DNA from: Desulfurivibrio dismutans
Lineage (GTDB): Bacteria > Desulfobacterota > Desulfobulbia > Desulfobulbales > Desulfurivibrionaceae
Direction: 5' to 3'
NCBI RefSeq assembly: GCF_029210385.1
Contig: NZ_JARGDQ010000013.1
Span: 1-40,517, forward strand
Length of the DNA: 40,517 bases
Shown here: positions 26,402 through 36,800 of the stretch, one piece after another
Layout: each line of letters opens with the position of its first letter
How positions within the stretch are numbered: the stretch's first letter is position 1
Position numbers and translations under genes: made by a program
The notes under the pieces: generated by a model
The model's database searches: none
What the model was told of the DNA's origin: nothing
The model's input: the letters and a program-made list of their open reading frames with translations, nothing else

Positions 26402-26520
26402 ATTGCAATGCGAAATAGGTGCAGATGTTGGTGGCGGTGATTGGTCGCGCCTGCAGCAGCCAGAACCGGTCACCATCCTGCGCCCACTCCATGTCGTAGT
26501 TGGGACGAAGATTTTATTAG
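26402..26520 (-). pseudogene. C-terminal scrap of a PEP synthase/pyruvate phosphate dikinase ATP-binding domain
   Basis: The minus strand encodes RPNYDMEWAQDGDRFWLLQA followed by RPIT. This matches the conserved end of the PPDK N-terminal (ATP-grasp) domain, normally DIEWAxDG..LxILQARPxT. Only about 35 residues remain, and the frame then drifts into the leader of the GAF sensor. It is a degraded relic between divergent promoters. Confidence 0.65.
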
Positions 26521-26523
26521 CGC

Positions 26524-26553
26524 TTGACAAGAACTCATGCTCGGCCTGATACT
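26524..26553 (+). promoter_or_regulatory. Promoter of the DUF5752-treT operon
   Basis: A perfect TTGACA (26524-26529), an 18-bp spacer and GATACT (26548-26553) lie about 70 bp upstream of the DUF5752 start. It is divergent from the signalling operon promoter. Confidence 0.45.
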
Positions 26554-26622
26554 GGGTTTTCAGGCTGGCATCCGGAGCAATTGCTTGCCTGGCGAGGTCT
26601 AATATCTACCCGGAGCCGAGAC

Positions 26623-27345
26623 ATGACCGCCACTGCCGCCGCTGCCACCAATTCCTCTGACCATGCAACTGCCGCCGTTCATGCCCAACAACCCTTCGCC
26701 CTCAAGGACTGCTCCCTGATAGCCATCGCCACCGGGCGTAAGGCCTTTACTCTGGTCGAATTTCGCGATCATCTGCGGGATGTTACCCTGGACAGTGTTT
26801 ATCATCACTTCTGGGGTGGGTTGCTGGGGGCCCGTTTCGAGGAGCGGGAGTTCAACAACGACTTTGCCGCCTGGTGCCGCCACCACCTGCACGAACCGGG
26901 GCTGGCCGAGCAGCTGGCGGTGGTGGACCCCGGCGAGCACCGTAAATTGGAAAGCCTGCGCCGGGAGTTGCTGGATATCATCGATGAACGGCTGGACAGC
27001 AGTGAACTTGCCCCCTGGTTGCGGGCCGAGCGGCCCTTTGAATTTCTCCGCTCACAACTGGTGATCTTTGCCACCGGCAAAACCCTGCAGCACCCCTCGG
27101 AGATGTCCGCGGTTTTGCCGGAGATCGCCACCGGTTCGGTGTTTTACCACTTTATCGACGCCCGTCGCCGCCTGGAAGATGGCGGGGATGACTTCAGCTT
27201 CTGGTTGGCCGGTTTCGGGGCGGAATACGAGGAGTTGCGCCGTGGCCTGGGCAAGATCGACCCCTTCTTCGCCAGCTTGAGCCAGGTACGGGAAGAGCTG
27301 GTGGGCCTGTGCCGGCAGTTCTGCGACGGGGAGGAGAAATCATGA
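26623..27345 (+). CDS. DUF5752-family protein
   Basis: A 240-residue protein made of two similar halves. Each has a TGRKAFTLVEFRDHL- or TGKTLQHPSEMSAVL-like segment, a VYHHFWG / VFYHFID helix, and a short ExxE-rich end. The repeat suggests an internal duplication. DUF5752 proteins are found next to TreT-type glycosyltransferases; the biochemical role is unknown to me. I chose the ATG at 26623, with CGGAG about 7 bases upstream, over the longer frame from 26524, which starts inside the promoter. The stop overlaps the treT start as ATGA, so it is a dedicated partner of that enzyme. The N-terminal 25 residues are Ala/Thr-rich and probably disordered. Confidence 0.75.
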   Translation: MTATAAAATNSSDHATAAVHAQQPFALKDCSLIAIATGRKAFTLVEFRDHLRDVTLDSVYHHFWGGLLGARFEEREFNNDFAAWCRHHLHEPGLAEQLAVVDPGEHRKLESLRRELLDIIDERLDSSELAPWLRAERPFEFLRSQLVIFATGKTLQHPSEMSAVLPEIATGSVFYHFIDARRRLEDGGDDFSFWLAGFGAEYEELRRGLGKIDPFFASLSQVREELVGLCRQFCDGEEKS

Positions 27346-28580
27346 AGGAGATGCTGGCGGCCTATGCCGAGGTGGTGGGGCAGGATGTCATTGCCCATCT
27401 GCAGCAGTTGTCCCTTCCCCTGCAGGGGATGAAGGTGGTGCATGTCAACTCCACTCGGGTGGGTGGCGGGGTGGCGGAGATCCTGGAGAAACTGGTGCCG
27501 CTGAGCAACGAACTGGGAATTGACACCAGCTGGGAGGTGATCAGCGGCAACGATGAATTTTACCGTTGCACCAAGGCCATGCACAACGGGTTGCAGGGCC
27601 ACCGGGGGCCCATCGCCGACTCTCTGTTGCGTGCCTATGAAGAAGCCAACCGGGAAAACGCTGAAAAACTGCGGGAGCAACTGGAGGCGGCGGATTTCGT
27701 CTTTATCCACGACCCCCAGCCCGCCCCCCTGCTGGGGTTGTGCCCCAACCGTCGGGGCCGCTGGATCTGGCGCTGCCATATCGACGCCAGCCGCCCCTAC
27801 CGGCCGCTCTGGCGCTACCTGCGCGACCATATCGCCCCTTACGACGCCAGTGTCTTTTCCCTGCCGGACTTTGCCCAGGCCCTGCCCCATCCTGAATATA
27901 TCATCCCCCCCAGCATCGACCCCTTGAGCGACAAAAACATCGAACTGCCGACTGCTGAAATCGACCGGGTGCGCAAGGAGTTTGATCTGGACCCGGAGCG
28001 GCCCATGGTGCTGCAGGTTTCCCGCTTCGATCGCTTCAAGGACCCGGTGGGGGTCATCGAGGCCCACCGTCTGGCCCGCAAGTTCGTGCCCGGCCTGCAA
28101 CTGGTGCTGGCCGGCGGTACTGCCACCGACGATCCGGAAGGGGAGGTGGTCTTGCAGGATGTCCGCCGGGCCGCCGGCGATGATCCCGACGTCAAGGTAC
28201 TGTTGCTGCCGCCGGACGCCCATCGCACCATCAACGCCCTGCAGCGGGCGGCGGATATCGTGATCCAGAAATCCACCAAGGAGGGTTTCGGGCTGACGGT
28301 CACCGAGGGGCTGTGGAAGGGCAAGCCGGTGATCGGCGGCGATACCGGTGGTATCCGTCTGCAGGTGGTCAACTACCAGACCGGTTTCCTGGTCCGCACC
28401 CCCCAGGGGGCGGCACTGCGGATTCGTTACCTGCTCTACCGCCGCGATCGGATGGCGGAGATGGGCGAGAAGGCCCGCCAGTTCGTGCGGGAAAATTTTC
28501 TGCTCACCCGCCACCTGCGGGAATACCTGGCCCTGATTGTCGGCCTGCTGCACCAGGCCGAATACCGGATCGAGTTGTGA
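27342..28580 (+). CDS. treT: Trehalose glycosyltransferring synthase (GT4 family)
   Basis: A 412-residue GT-B glycosyltransferase. The start VVHVNSTRVGGGVAEIL (residues about 32-48) is characteristic of TreT, followed by a glucose-binding segment DTSWEVISGNDEFYRCTKAM. The C-terminal Rossmann half has VLQVSRFDRFKDP and the nucleotide-sugar-binding QKSTKEGFGLTVTEGLWKGK (Glu pair of the EX7E motif). TreT reversibly joins nucleotide-activated glucose and glucose to trehalose. It lies directly after the DUF5752 gene (ATGA overlap) and 145 bp before glgX, a gap with two alternative hairpins. With treYZ downstream the cell has two independent trehalose routes. Confidence 0.88.
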   Translation: MKEMLAAYAEVVGQDVIAHLQQLSLPLQGMKVVHVNSTRVGGGVAEILEKLVPLSNELGIDTSWEVISGNDEFYRCTKAMHNGLQGHRGPIADSLLRAYEEANRENAEKLREQLEAADFVFIHDPQPAPLLGLCPNRRGRWIWRCHIDASRPYRPLWRYLRDHIAPYDASVFSLPDFAQALPHPEYIIPPSIDPLSDKNIELPTAEIDRVRKEFDLDPERPMVLQVSRFDRFKDPVGVIEAHRLARKFVPGLQLVLAGGTATDDPEGEVVLQDVRRAAGDDPDVKVLLLPPDAHRTINALQRAADIVIQKSTKEGFGLTVTEGLWKGKPVIGGDTGGIRLQVVNYQTGFLVRTPQGAALRIRYLLYRRDRMAEMGEKARQFVRENFLLTRHLREYLALIVGLLHQAEYRIEL

Positions 28581-28614
28581 GATCCGGAAGTCGGAGGACA
28601 GAGGGCAGAGCTAA

Positions 28615-28648
28615 CATCCCGTTTTTCAACGGGCTGATAAACGGGATG
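28615..28648 (+). promoter_or_regulatory. Two mutually exclusive hairpins between treT and glgX
   Basis: CATCCCGTTT (28615-28624) pairs perfectly with AAACGGGATG (28639-28648). A shorter alternative hairpin CCCGTT-TTTC-AACGGG (28618-28633) uses the same left arm. Only one can form at a time. Neither has a U-tract directly after it. It could be an RNA processing or stability element, or an attenuator. Confidence 0.4.
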
Positions 28649-28725
28649 GATGCCTGTGGGGGCGGGCAGGCTGTGAACAGTAAACGGTCGGCCCCCGGTT
28701 GCCGGAATGGAGGTTGCAAAGGATC

Positions 28726-30975
28726 ATGAACCAACAGCAAATTGCCTTTTGGCCGGGGCATCCCTATCCCCTGGGGGCCACCTGGGACGGCTTGGGGGTT
28801 AATTTCGCGCTTTTTTCGGAAAACGCCACCAAGGTTGAACTGTGTCTCTTTGATCATCGGGGACGGCAGACCGCTTCTCTTGAACTCAAGGAACAAACCG
28901 ATCAGGTCTGGCACTGTTATATTCCCCAGGCCCGGCCCGGCTGGCTCTACGCCTACCGGGTGCACGGCCCCTATGCGCCGGAAGAGGGGCACCGTTTCAA
29001 CCCCGCCAAGCTGCTGTTGGACCCCTACGCCAAGGACCTGGCCGGGGAGCTGCGCTGGCATGACGCCCTGTTCGGTTACCGGGTGGGGGGCCGCCGGGAA
29101 GACCTGTCGCCGGATCGCCGGGACAGCGCCCGTTATCTGCCCAAATGCCGGGTCATCGATCCCGCCTTTACCTGGGGCGATGATCGGCCGCCGGCCACCC
29201 CCTGGCATGACACGGTGATCTACGAGTTGCACGTCAAAGGTTTTACCAAGCTATTGCCGCAGATCCCCGAAAACTTGCGCGGCACCTACGCCGGACTGGC
29301 CAGTGAGCCGGCCATTGACTACCTCCGCCGCCTGGGGATCACCGCCGTGGAACTGATGCCGGTGCATGCCATGGTGGACGAACGCCACCTGGTGGACAGG
29401 GATTTGCGCAACTACTGGGGCTACAACACCATCGGCTTTTTTGCCCCGGAACGGCGTTACAGCTTCGACAGCGGGGTCGACGAGTTCAAGAGCATGGTCA
29501 AGGCGCTGCATGCCGCCGGCATTGAAGTGATTCTGGACGTGGTCTACAACCACACCGCCGAGGGCAACCAGCTGGGGCCGACCTTCTCCTTCCGGGGCAT
29601 CGACAACCGGGCCTACTACCGCCTGGAACCCGACCAGTTGCGTTACTACCGCGACTACACCGGCTGCGGCAACACCCTCAACATGCAGCACCCCAGGGTG
29701 CTGCAATTGATCATGGACAGCCTGCGCTACTGGGTGCTGGAGATGCACGTGGACGGCTTCCGTTTCGACCTGGCCTCGGCCCTGGCCCGGGAACTGCACG
29801 AGGTGAACCGGCTGGGGGCTTTTTTTGACATCATCCACCAGGATCCGGTGCTTTCCCAGGTGAAGCTGATCGCCGAGCCCTGGGATCTGGGGGAGGGCGG
29901 CTACCAGGTGGGCAACTTCCCGGTGGGTTGGACTGAATGGAACGGCCGCTACCGCGACGAGGTACGCTCCTTCTGGAAAGGGGAGGGCGGCGCCATCGGC
30001 GATCTGGCCTATCGGCTCACCGGCTCCAGCGACCTGTATGAACGGGGCGGCCGCCGTCCCCACGCCAGCATCAACTTCATCACCTGCCACGACGGCTTCA
30101 CCCTGCGCGACCTGGTGAGCTACAACGACAAACATAACGAGGCCAACGGCGAGGACAATCGGGACGGCGAGAGCCACAACCGGAGCTGGAACTGCGGCGC
30201 CGAAGGCCCCACCGACGACCCCGAGATCAACGCCTTGCGGGCTCGCCAGCAACGCAACCTGCTGGCCACCCTGCTGCTCTCCCAGGGGGTGCCCATGCTT
30301 TGCGCCGGTGATGAGTTCGGCCGCAGTCAGCAGGGCAACAATAACGCCTACTGTCAGGATAATGAACTGAGCTGGCTTGACTGGGAGCTGGATGAAGAGC
30401 AGCAGAGGTTGCTCTCTTTCACCCAGCGGTTGCTGCAACTCAACCGTCAACACCGGGTTTTTCGCCGTCGCCGTTTCTTTCAGGGGAGAAGTCTGAAAAG
30501 TTCCGAGTTCAAAGATATCATTTGGCTGACGCCAAGCGGCAGCGAGATGAGCGACGAAGAGTGGAGCCATGAGTTTGCCCGCTGCCTGGGCATCTTTCTC
30601 GCCGGCCAGGCCATGGCCGAGGAAGACGAGCGGGGCCGGCCGGTGCGGGACGACTCCTTCCTGCTGCTGATCAACGCCCACCACGAAGAAATTCCCTTTA
30701 CCATCCCCGAACTGCCGCCGGCCAAGCTCTGGCAGGTGGAGCTGGACACCTTCTGGCCCGGCGGCGCAGAACCGGCCTCCGGGCGTTTTCTGCGCCCCGG
30801 CGAACAATTCCCCCTGGCGCCCCGTTCCCTGGCCCTGCTGGTGGCCCATCCCCGACAGGTGAACGTCCAGCAGCACCACATCTACGGGCGATCGGCCAAG
30901 CTTGCGTACCCGGACGGTCGCTTGCCCGAATCTGCGGCACGGCTGAACGTTGACCATGATTTGCGCAAAAAATGA
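28726..30975 (+). CDS. glgX: Glycogen debranching enzyme (isoamylase-type GH13)
   Basis: A 749-residue enzyme. The N-terminal CBM48 domain is [20 protein letters not shown] (residues about 16-35). The GH13 barrel has [10 protein letters not shown], the nucleophile in [10 protein letters not shown], the acid in [16 protein letters not shown] and [20 protein letters not shown]. These are the GlgX/TreX-type motifs that hydrolyse alpha-1,6 branches of glycogen and limit dextrins, giving linear maltodextrins for TreY. I chose the ATG at 28726 over the in-frame ATG at 28699 because of the GCAAAGGA site and because this start begins the conserved N-terminus. The stop overlaps treZ as ATGA. A segment around residues 600-650 ([17 protein letters not shown]) matches the usual C-terminal sheet. 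Confidence 0.93.
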   Translation: MNQQQIAFWPGHPYPLGATWDGLGVNFALFSENATKVELCLFDHRGRQTASLELKEQTDQVWHCYIPQARPGWLYAYRVHGPYAPEEGHRFNPAKLLLDPYAKDLAGELRWHDALFGYRVGGRREDLSPDRRDSARYLPKCRVIDPAFTWGDDRPPATPWHDTVIYELHVKGFTKLLPQIPENLRGTYAGLASEPAIDYLRRLGITAVELMPVHAMVDERHLVDRDLRNYWGYNTIGFFAPERRYSFDSGVDEFKSMVKALHAAGIEVILDVVYNHTAEGNQLGPTFSFRGIDNRAYYRLEPDQLRYYRDYTGCGNTLNMQHPRVLQLIMDSLRYWVLEMHVDGFRFDLASALARELHEVNRLGAFFDIIHQDPVLSQVKLIAEPWDLGEGGYQVGNFPVGWTEWNGRYRDEVRSFWKGEGGAIGDLAYRLTGSSDLYERGGRRPHASINFITCHDGFTLRDLVSYNDKHNEANGEDNRDGESHNRSWNCGAEGPTDDPEINALRARQQRNLLATLLLSQGVPMLCAGDEFGRSQQGNNNAYCQDNELSWLDWELDEEQQRLLSFTQRLLQLNRQHRVFRRRRFFQGRSLKSSEFKDIIWLTPSGSEMSDEEWSHEFARCLGIFLAGQAMAEEDERGRPVRDDSFLLLINAHHEEIPFTIPELPPAKLWQVELDTFWPGGAEPASGRFLRPGEQFPLAPRSLALLVAHPRQVNVQQHHIYGRSAKLAYPDGRLPESAARLNVDHDLRKK

Positions 30976-33038
30976 TGCAGCGTTGTCATGACATGCCTTT
31001 TGGCGCCGCCTGCCTGTCCGGCGGCGGGGTGCGTTTCCGGCTCTGGGCCCCGGCCGCCGACCGGGTGGAGTTGTGCCGTCTGGTCGGGTCGGCTGGGGGC
31101 TTGACCGCCAGCCAACCCGGCAGCCAGGCTGGGGGGCGGGCCGGAAACCGGGTCGTTAGCGGTACCACGCCGCCCGCCGCCCCCGCCATGGTCGGTGCTG
31201 CCGCCCCCGCTGCTGACGGCGAGGGGGGCCTGGGCAGTTTGCAGGCGGCCTGGTGGCGGGAAAATGCGGCGCGTGGTGATTTGGTGGAGGTTGTCGCCAT
31301 GGCGGCGGCGGGGGAAGGGTGGTTTGAACTGATCAGCCACCGGGCCGCCGCCGGTGATCTATACTGTTACCGGATTGATGGCGGTTTGCTGGTGCCGGAC
31401 CCGGCCTCCCGTTTTCAGCCGGCCGGGGTGCACGGCCCCAGCCGGGTGGTTGATCCCGCCGCCCGGTCCTGGCCGGACCGGGCGTGGCCAGGCCGCCCCT
31501 GGGCGGAGGCGGTGGTGTACGAACTGCACATCGGCGGCTTTACTCCCGAGGGCACCCTGGCCGCCGCCGAGCAGCGGCTGGATTACCTGGCCGAATTGGG
31601 GGTAACGGCCCTGGAGCTGATGCCCCTGGCGGCCTTTCCGGGGCAACGCAACTGGGGCTACGACGGGGTGCTGCCCTTTGCTCCGGCGGCCCCCTACGGC
31701 GAGCCGGAAGATTTGAAAAGCCTGGTGGCCGCCGCCCACGCCCGCGGCCTGATGGTCCTGCTGGACGTGGTCTACAACCACTTCGGTCCCGAGGGCAATT
31801 ACCTGCATACCTACGCCCCGCCCTTTTTCACCCGGCGGCATCAAACCCCCTGGGGGGAGGCCATCAACTTCGACGGCGCACAAAGTCGCTGGGTGCGCCG
31901 CTTTTTCATCGACAACGCCCTCTACTGGCTTACGGAATACAACTTCGACGGCCTGCGGCTGGACGCGGTGCACGCCATCTTTGATGATTCCGAGCCCCAT
32001 TTTTTGTTTGAACTGGCCGCCGAGGTTGAGCGTTGTTGCGAAAGGCCGGCGGTTGACGATAAACCGGCGGGCTACCGCCCCCGGCACCTGATCCTGGAAA
32101 ACGACGCCAACCAGGCCCGTTTCCTGGCCCGTGACCCGGCCCGGTCGCCGCTTGCGGCGGCGCCTGGTGAGCCTTTACCCCGCCATTACAACGCCCAGTG
32201 GAACGACGACTGGCACCACGCCGCCCATGTTTTGCTCACCGGCGAAGGGGAAGGCTATTACCGCGATTATGCCGACCGGCCCTTGGCACTGCTGGGCCGC
32301 TGTCTCAGCCAGGGTTTTGCCTACCAAGGTGAGCCGTCCCCCTTTCGCGGCGGCCGCCGGCGGGGAGAGTCCAGTCGGCACCTGCCGCCCACCGCCATGG
32401 TGAATTTTCTCCAGAATCACGACCAGATCGGCAACCGCGCCTTGGGCGAACGGTTGACCCGACTGGCCCCGTCGGCGGCCCTGCGCGCCCTGACCGCCAT
32501 CCTGCTGCCGGCCCCTTCGCCCCCCCTGCTCTTCATGGGCCAGGAGTGGGGGGCTGCCACCCCCTTTCTCTTTTTTGCCGATTTCGGGCCCGAACTGGCC
32601 CAACTGGTCACTGCGGGCCGCCGCCGGGAATTCGCCGATTTTCCGGCCTTCACCACGCCCGAACAACAACATTTGATTCCCGATCCCGCCGCCCCGGCCA
32701 CCTTTCAGGCCAGCAAGCTGGACTGGGCGGAAAAGGAAAAAACGGCCAACCGGGCTTGGCTAACCCTGCACCGCCGCCTGCTGGCCCTGCGCCACCGGGA
32801 AATCATCCCCCTGCTGCCGCAACTGGCGGTTGGTGCAGCCGAATATCAAATTTTTGCCGCCACCGGCCTCAAAGTAAGCTGGCCGCTGGCGGCTGGACAA
32901 AGGCTGATGTTGCTGGCTAATCTGGGCAAGCACCCGGTGGCGGCCCCGGAGGTGGCGGGTCGGGAGTTGTTCAGCCTGGTTGCCGATCCGCAACCAGGCC
33001 GGTTACCCCCTTGGTCGGTGCGGTGGTTGCTGGTTTAA
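30972..33038 (+). CDS. treZ: Malto-oligosyltrehalose trehalohydrolase with low-complexity insertion
   Basis: A 688-residue GH13 enzyme that releases trehalose from the maltooligosyl-trehalose made by TreY. Active-site motifs are [23 protein letters not shown] (nucleophile), [12 protein letters not shown] (acid) and [13 protein letters not shown], with the family signature [12 protein letters not shown]-like context and RREF late in the protein. The length exceeds the usual 560-620 because the N-terminal CBM48-like domain is interrupted from about residue 40 to 110 by an Ala/Gly/Pro/Ser-rich stretch ([20 protein letters not shown] and on). Strand pairs [14 protein letters not shown] and WFELISH flank it, so it looks like a loop insertion. 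It starts in an ATGA overlap with glgX and converges on hsp20 with a 4-bp gap. Confidence 0.9.
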   Translation: MMQRCHDMPFGAACLSGGGVRFRLWAPAADRVELCRLVGSAGGLTASQPGSQAGGRAGNRVVSGTTPPAAPAMVGAAAPAADGEGGLGSLQAAWWRENAARGDLVEVVAMAAAGEGWFELISHRAAAGDLYCYRIDGGLLVPDPASRFQPAGVHGPSRVVDPAARSWPDRAWPGRPWAEAVVYELHIGGFTPEGTLAAAEQRLDYLAELGVTALELMPLAAFPGQRNWGYDGVLPFAPAAPYGEPEDLKSLVAAAHARGLMVLLDVVYNHFGPEGNYLHTYAPPFFTRRHQTPWGEAINFDGAQSRWVRRFFIDNALYWLTEYNFDGLRLDAVHAIFDDSEPHFLFELAAEVERCCERPAVDDKPAGYRPRHLILENDANQARFLARDPARSPLAAAPGEPLPRHYNAQWNDDWHHAAHVLLTGEGEGYYRDYADRPLALLGRCLSQGFAYQGEPSPFRGGRRRGESSRHLPPTAMVNFLQNHDQIGNRALGERLTRLAPSAALRALTAILLPAPSPPLLFMGQEWGAATPFLFFADFGPELAQLVTAGRRREFADFPAFTTPEQQHLIPDPAAPATFQASKLDWAEKEKTANRAWLTLHRRLLALRHREIIPLLPQLAVGAAEYQIFAATGLKVSWPLAAGQRLMLLANLGKHPVAAPEVAGRELFSLVADPQPGRLPPWSVRWLLV

Positions 33039-33054
33039 GCGCTCAGGCGCTTTT
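33037..33054. terminator. Compact terminator overlapping both treZ and hsp20 stop codons
   Basis: AAGCGC (33037-33042) and GCGCTT (33047-33052) form a 6-bp stem with TCAG as loop, followed by TT on the plus strand (33051-33054 is TTTT). The left arm starts inside the treZ TAA and the loop is the hsp20 stop (TGA on the minus strand). Both convergent genes therefore end within the same hairpin. Confidence 0.55.
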
Positions 33055-33627
33055 GATCTCGATCTGCTTGACGTCCTTGTCGCTGGTGGGCCGCCGGGGC
33101 ACGGTGATGTTCAGCACCCCGTTTTTGAAGTTGGCCGCCACTCCGTCGGCGTCGGCATCGTCAGGCAGGGAGAGAACCCGCTGGAAGGAGCCGTAGGTGC
33201 GCTCCATGCGGTAGTAATCCTTTTCCTTCTCTTCCTTTTCCTGCTTCTTTTCGCCACCGATGGTCATGGTGTCGCCGCTGATCTCCACCTTGACGTCATT
33301 TTCAGCCACCCCGGGAACTTCCACGGTGATGGTGTACTCCTTTTCGCCGGCGGTGATATCGACGCTGGGGCGCAGCAGACCGCCGGTGGCCACCGGGGTG
33401 GGCAGCCCTTCCCGACCAAGGGGGCCGAGGCCGAAGCCGCGAAAGGCGTCTTCAAACAGCCGGTCCATCTCCCGGTGCAACTGCATGATGGGGTCATGCG
33501 CCCGGCCGGTCGGCAGACGGGAGGGCTGTTGCTCCGTTGCACCGCTGCGGCGCACCGGCACCACGGAACCGCTTTCCTCGTTTTCCTTCTTGAACCAATT
33601 CCAGGGGGAAAATTTTTTGATGTCCAT
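33043..33627 (-). CDS. Small heat shock protein, Hsp20/alpha-crystallin family
   Basis: A 194-residue small heat shock protein. The N-terminal region has DPIMQLHREMDRLFEDAFRG (about residues 45-64). The alpha-crystallin domain starts PSVDITAGEKEYTITVEVPG (about 87-106) and contains VKVEISGDTMTIGGEKKQEK. The conserved A-x-x-x-N-G-V-L motif is present as AANFKNGVLNITVP, and a C-terminal IEIKSA tail carries the I-x-I oligomerisation element. It holds unfolding proteins in solution until ATP chaperones refold them. AAGGAGG sits before the ATG. It is the only opposite-strand gene in the trehalose block, between treZ and treY, and both functions protect against desiccation, salt or heat. Confidence 0.93.
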   Translation of the reverse strand: MDIKKFSPWNWFKKENEESGSVVPVRRSGATEQQPSRLPTGRAHDPIMQLHREMDRLFEDAFRGFGLGPLGREGLPTPVATGGLLRPSVDITAGEKEYTITVEVPGVAENDVKVEISGDTMTIGGEKKQEKEEKEKDYYRMERTYGSFQRVLSLPDDADADGVAANFKNGVLNITVPRRPTSDKDVKQIEIKSA

Positions 33628-33683
33628 AACGTACCTCCTTGGAAATCAGTTTTTTTGGTTAACGCACCAGCCTTTTGGCTGAT

Positions 33684-33711
33684 ACAATAATTCCGCTTTG
33701 GCCGCTGTCAA
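33684..33711 (-). promoter_or_regulatory. hsp20 promoter with 5'-leader hairpin
   Basis: On the minus strand a perfect TTGACA (33706-33711), a 16-bp spacer and TATTGT (33684-33689) form a sigma-70-type promoter. The transcribed leader then contains CAGCC-AAAA-GGCTG just downstream. No CIRCE or clear ROSE-type thermometer is visible. Confidence 0.55.
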
Positions 33712-33810
33712 GATTGCTCCCGGGGCATGATCTTTTGCTCAGTCTGCGGGAATGAAAGGTGATTGTACAGCAAAAAACAACCGTTCATCAGCCCCGCAGG
33801 AGGCCCGCCC

Positions 33811-36800
33811 ATGTCGTCCCGGCCCCGTAGTTTTCCTTATGCCACCTACCGGCTGCAGTTCAACCGGGATTTTACCTTTGCCGCCGCCGCCCAACTGGTG
33901 CCCTATCTTCATCGCCTGGGGGTCAGCCATTGCTACGCCTCGCCCCTGCTCAAGGCCCGGCTCGGCAGCATGCATGGCTATGACATTGTCGATCATCACC
34001 AACTGAACCCGGAACTGGGCGGGCGGGCGGATTTCGACCGTCTGGTGGCGGGTTTGCATGAACACGGCATGGGACTGATCGTCGATATTGTGCCCAACCA
34101 CATGGGGGTGGGCGGAGCCGACAATGCCTGGTGGCAGGATGTGCTGGAAAACGGCCCCGCCGCCGAGTATGCCGATTTCTTCGACATCGACTGGCGGCCG
34201 GCCCATGAAACCCTGCGGGGCAAGATCCTGCTGCCCCTGCTGGGTCAGCCTTACGGTGCGGCGCTGGATAAGGGCGAGATCAAGCTGGATTATGATTCAA
34301 CCGCCGGCAGCTTCCACTTTGCCTACTACGAACACCGGTTGCCCTTGGACCCGGTCACCTACCCGGCGGTGGCGGCTCCCGGCCTGGAAGCGTTACGCCG
34401 CCGGCTGCCCGCCGATGACCCGGGCCGGGCGGAGTTGGAAAACCTGCTCACCGCCCTGGCCCACCTGCCGGGTCGGGCCGACCGGGAGCCGGAGCGGCGG
34501 CAGGAGCGGCGGCGGGACAAGGAGATCACCAAGCAGCGGTTGCGCGAGCTCGGCGCCCGGTTTTCCTGGGTCAACACCTTCTGGCAACAATGTCTCGATT
34601 ACTTCAACCAGCCCGGCGACCACCGGCCGGAGGCCGTTGCCCGGCGGGGTGAGCGGCTGCATCAACTGCTGGAACAGCAGGTTTATCGCCCGGCCCATTG
34701 GGTGGTGGCCGGCGATGAAATCAACTACCGCCGTTTTTTCGATATCAACTCCCTGGCCGGGCTGCAGGCGGAACGGGAAGAGGTTTTTACCGCCACCCAT
34801 GGCCTGCTGCTGGAACTGGTGGCCGCCGGCCGGATCGACGGCCTGCGGGTGGACCACCCCGACGGGCTAAGCGATCCGGCGGGATATTTCCGCCGCCTGC
34901 AGGCCGCGGTGGCGGCGGTAAGGGCGGACTCCGGCACCGGACCGGTTTCATGGTCGGAGGGTAACGCCGCCCCGGAACTGGTACCGGGTTCGTCCTCGGT
35001 GGCGGGGCCGGGTTCGACCCCAGCGGAGAAGAGCGGCGGGGAAACGGCCGGGATTTATCTGGTGGTGGAAAAAATCCTCGCCGTCCATGAGCATCTGCCG
35101 AAAAATTGGCAGGTACACGGCACCACCGGTTACGATTTTGTCAATCAGGTCAACGGCCTCTTTGTCCAGCCGGCCCACGAGGCGGTATTGAGCCGCATCT
35201 ATCACCGTTTTGTCGGTCGCCGCCAGGACTTCGACGAGCTGCTTTACCGGCGCAAGAAGCTGATCATCACCGGCCAGTTGGCCAGCGAACTGACGGTGCT
35301 GGCCCGGCTGCTCAAGGACATCGCCGAGGGTGATCGCCATACCCGGGATTTTACCTTAAACGGCCTGCGGGAGGCGCTGATCGAAATAACGGCGGCTTTT
35401 CCCGTTTATCGCACCTATATCATCCCGGCGGAAGCCGGGGCGGCAATTTACCAGGTTGCCCCGGAAGACCGGCGCCATGTGGAATGGGCCGTGGCCCAGG
35501 CCCGCAAACGGGCCTGGGCCAGAGACGGCGGCCTGTATGACTTCATTCGTAGTCTGCTGACCGGTGAATCGCATGGTTCCGGGGTCGGGGACCGAGCCGG
35601 CGCCGCCGGTTCGGTGTTGGCTGAGCAGGCGTTGACCGTCGCCGGGGAGTCGGCGGGGCAAATGTCGGAATTTTCGTTATCGGCCCGTTTCATCCGTAAA
35701 TTTCAGCAGTACACCGCCCCGGTGATGGCCAAGGCCCTGGAGGACACCACCTTTTATGTGGCCAATCGTCTGCTTTCCTTGAACGAGGTGGGCGGTGATC
35801 CCCGCCGCTTTTATGTGAGTCCGGCGGCCTTTCATCACGCCGCCCAGGAACGGTTGCGCCGCTGGCCCGTAGCCATGCTGGCCACCTCCACCCACGACAG
35901 CAAGCGCAGTGAGGATGTCCGGTCCCGGATCAACGTGCTCAGCGAAGTACCGGAGCTGTGGGGCCGGTACCTCAAACGCTGGCGCCGACTGAACCGTTCC
36001 CGCAAAAGCCGGGTCAACGGCCGCCTGGCCCCCAGCCCCAACGACGAATATTTTCTCTACCAGACCCTGCTGGGTTCCTGGCCGCTGAACGCCCAAAACG
36101 GTTACAATCCGGGGGGCGACTCCCTGGGCGACTATCGCGGGCGCATCCGGGAATACATGCTTAAAGTCATTCGTGAGGCCAAAACCCATACCTCCTGGCT
36201 CAATCCGGACGCGGCCTACGAAGAGGCCGTCGCCCGTTTTGTGGAGCAACTTTTGAGCCCTCCCGGGGTAGCCGGGCCGGGTGGTTTAACCGGCGCCAAT
36301 CCTTTCCTGGCCGACTTTGTTCCCCTGGTCCGGCAACTGGCCCCTTACGGCCTCCTCAACGCCCTGGCCCAGGTGCTGCTTAAACTGACCAGCCCCGGCG
36401 TGCCCGATCTGTATCAGGGCACCGAACTCTGGGATTTTTCCCTGGTGGACCCGGACAACCGCCGACCGGTGGATTACCGCCGTCGGCGGGAACTGCTGGC
36501 GGCCTTGCCGGACCCGACCCGGCCCGCCACGGCGGAGATGATCAAAGAACTGCTGGCCAACCTGGAAGACGGCCGCCTCAAGCTGTTGCTCACCAGCCGC
36601 CTGTTGCATCTGCGACGGCAAATTCCTGAACTTTTTGGGGAAGGCGGCTATCAACCTCTTACCGCGACGGGGGAGCGTGGCGAGCATCTCTGCGCTTTTG
36701 TGCGTCAGTGGCGGGAACATCGGCTGCTGGTGATCACCGGTCGCTGGTTTGCCACCCTGGCGGCGGTTGGGACGCCACCGGAGTCCGGCGGCGGCAATGC

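Noticed and set aside
29251-30957. Long minus-strand open frame opposite glgX (and similar long antisense frames opposite hsdR, treY, mod)
   Set aside because: These are shadows of high-GC coding sequence; their translations are low-complexity and carry no domain patterns, while the plus-strand genes have full catalytic motifs.
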